Source: Candidatus Solirubrobacter pratensis (lineage in GTDB: Bacteria; Actinomycetota; Thermoleophilia; Solirubrobacterales; Solirubrobacteraceae). Taken from it: 64,000 nt of DNA. The stretch lies in NCBI RefSeq assembly GCF_000425945.1, contig NZ_AUEK01000006.1, positions 496,001 to 560,000 on the forward strand, written 5' to 3'. The position numbers were made by a program, and so were the translations under genes. Below are positions 63,294-64,000 of this stretch, one piece after another (within the stretch, counting starts at the first letter, position 1; every line of letters begins with the position of its first letter). The notes beneath the pieces were generated by a model, which was not told where the DNA came from, ran no database searches, and saw nothing but the letters and a program-made list of their open reading frames with translations.

Positions 63294-63572
63294 ATGGAGA
63301 CGACCACGAGCCACCGCGGGGTCCTCGATCCGGAGGCGGCGGCGCGCCACTTCCGCCTCGCCCGATACGCGCCGTCGCCCGATCTCGCTCACCTGGTCGA
63401 GCGCCACTGGTTCGTCGAGTGGCACCCGCGCGAGCCGTACACGCAGCGCGTCGTCACCCACCCGAGCGTCAACCTCGCCTTCGAGCCGCACTACGCGCTC
63501 GTGTTCGGCGTGGTCGGCCGCGCGCCCACCGAGTGCGCGGCCATGTGCGCCGGCCCGGCGCTCGCCGCCTGA
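63294..63572 (+). pseudogene. 5' fragment of an AraC-family regulator
   Basis: A 92-aa frame starting with ETTTSHRGVLDPEAAARHFRLARY, then SPDLAHLVERHWFVEW and HPSVNLAFE, which is the N-terminal DUF6597-type domain of AraC regulators (normally about 250-270 aa). After residue 78 (VFGVVG) it becomes unrelated (TECAAMCAGPALAA) and stops at 63572, with no helix-turn-helix. The ATG of the next gene overlaps this stop (TGATG). The gene is truncated, probably by a deletion that joined it to the YihY-type gene. Confidence 0.7.
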
Positions 63573-64000
63573 TGCGACGGCGCACCCCGGCCGGACCGCG
63601 TCGTCTCATGGGTTGGGCGCGGGCGCTGACTCGCGGCTTCGAGGAGCACAACCTCCTCACCTACGCGAGCGCGATCTCCTTCCGCGTCTTCTTCGCGCTG
63701 ATCCCGCTCAGCCTCTTCGCACTCGGGCTCCTGGGATTCCTGCATCTCGACGGCGTCTGGCGCCACCACGTCGCACCCAGCATCCGCCCGAACGTGTCCC
63801 CGGCGGCCTTCAGCGTCATCCAGAGCACCGTCGCCGAGGTGCTCGGGCATCGCCGCGCGTTCTGGCTCACCTTCGGCGCGGCGATCGCGATCTGGGAGGT
63901 CTCCGGCGCGATGCGCGCGGTCATGGGCGCCTTCAACGCCGTCAACGGGCTCGAGGACCGGCGCTCGCTGCGCCGGCGCCTCGCCGTCTCGTGCGGCCTC
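63572..64000 (+). CDS. YihY/BrkB-family membrane protein, 3' end outside window
   Basis: The frame is open to the window edge (143 codons seen), so the stop lies beyond. The ATG at 63572 overlaps the AraC remnant's stop; an inner ATG at 63608 (GWARALTRGFEEHNL) is an alternative. YASAISFRVFFALIPLSLFALG is the typical first segment of YihY/BrkB proteins, followed by a periplasmic-type stretch HHVAPSIRPNVSPAAFSVIQ, a second helix FWLTFGAAIAIWEVSGAMRAVMGAFN and VNGLEDRRSLRRR. The family has about six membrane helices and no settled function. Confidence 0.85.
   Translation, partial: MRRRTPAGPRRLMGWARALTRGFEEHNLLTYASAISFRVFFALIPLSLFALGLLGFLHLDGVWRHHVAPSIRPNVSPAAFSVIQSTVAEVLGHRRAFWLTFGAAIAIWEVSGAMRAVMGAFNAVNGLEDRRSLRRRLAVSCGL

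Overview
The window is about 72-75% G+C by eye. Codons are strongly biased to G/C in the third position, GTG starts are frequent and gene neighbours are often fused by ATGA/GTGA overlaps. Genes for a selenocysteine pathway (SelA, SelB), a split acyl-CoA carboxylase (alpha, beta and epsilon), a large methylmalonyl-CoA mutase subunit without its B12 domain, an ilvB leader peptide, a stand-alone LigD-type polymerase and secreted multi-module proteins point to a high-GC actinobacterium. The best guess is the Thermoleophilia (Solirubrobacterales, such as Conexibacter or Solirubrobacter relatives); this is inferred from gene content, not from a database match. I see no rRNA, tRNA, CRISPR array, insertion sequence or prophage, so this reads as an ordinary chromosomal segment.

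Layout. 1-7.1 kb: exopolysaccharide or glycan genes (a tandem GT2 protein, two GT4 proteins, a small membrane protein, an O-antigen-ligase/polymerase-like protein) facing a methyltransferase. 7.1-10.5 kb: a DUF4173 membrane protein and an OmpR/histidine-kinase pair, divergent from an MBL-fold protein. 11.2-13.8 kb: a second glycan block (polyprenyl glycosylphosphotransferase and a UDP-glucuronate decarboxylase-like enzyme). 13.8-20.8 kb: a Cys-rich small protein opposite ferritin, tenA, selB, leader peptide plus ilvB, a G1 (glutamic) peptidase, and selA. 20.8-31.1 kb: mutase subunit, RecQ, a four-module secreted protein, the carboxylase beta subunit, a DyP peroxidase and a LigD-type polymerase. 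31-37 kb: small membrane protein, lytic transglycosylase, PHA-synthase-like hydrolase, secreted protein, PhoD phosphatase and carboxylase epsilon subunit. 37-44 kb: histidine phosphatase, biotin carboxylase/BCCP, M20 dipeptidase, secreted M1 peptidase, DUF1059 protein. 44-50.7 kb: MopE-like secreted protein, MFS transporter, LacI and MocR regulators, SIS-domain enzyme and a drug/metabolite-type exporter. 50.7-55.6 kb: MBL hydrolase, HAD dehalogenase, NfeD-SPFH pair and sucCD. 55.6-64 kb: secreted glycoside hydrolase, beta-propeller-like secreted protein, PLP decarboxylase, a kynurenine cluster (aminotransferase, kynB-like, kynU), a decayed VOC/AraC remnant and the start of a YihY/BrkB membrane protein.

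How genes fit together. The carboxylase subunits, mutase subunit and succinyl-CoA ligase together outline propionyl-CoA to methylmalonyl-CoA to succinyl-CoA to succinate, although the genes are scattered. kynB-like and kynU are translationally overlapped and would convert formylkynurenine through kynurenine to anthranilate and alanine. SelA and SelB show that selenoproteins are made, but no tRNA-Sec gene or selenoprotein is visible here.

Main unusual signals. (1) Two copies of a roughly 75-nt structured element sit between a stop codon and the next start (tenA and the M20 gene). They share a paired stem with a compensatory base-pair change and an identical Shine-Dalgarno/start module. (2) Many genes have a TANNNT -10-like box only 6-9 nt before the start codon, which suggests widespread leaderless transcription; the clearest case is a 23-bp selA/mutase intergenic region with overlapping back-to-back boxes. 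(3) Operator-like repeats lie in the two-component, MocR/SIS and LacI/MFS promoter regions. (4) A foreign-looking codon segment lies inside one glycosyltransferase. (5) A terminator-like hairpin stands in a 430-bp stretch with no identifiable gene.
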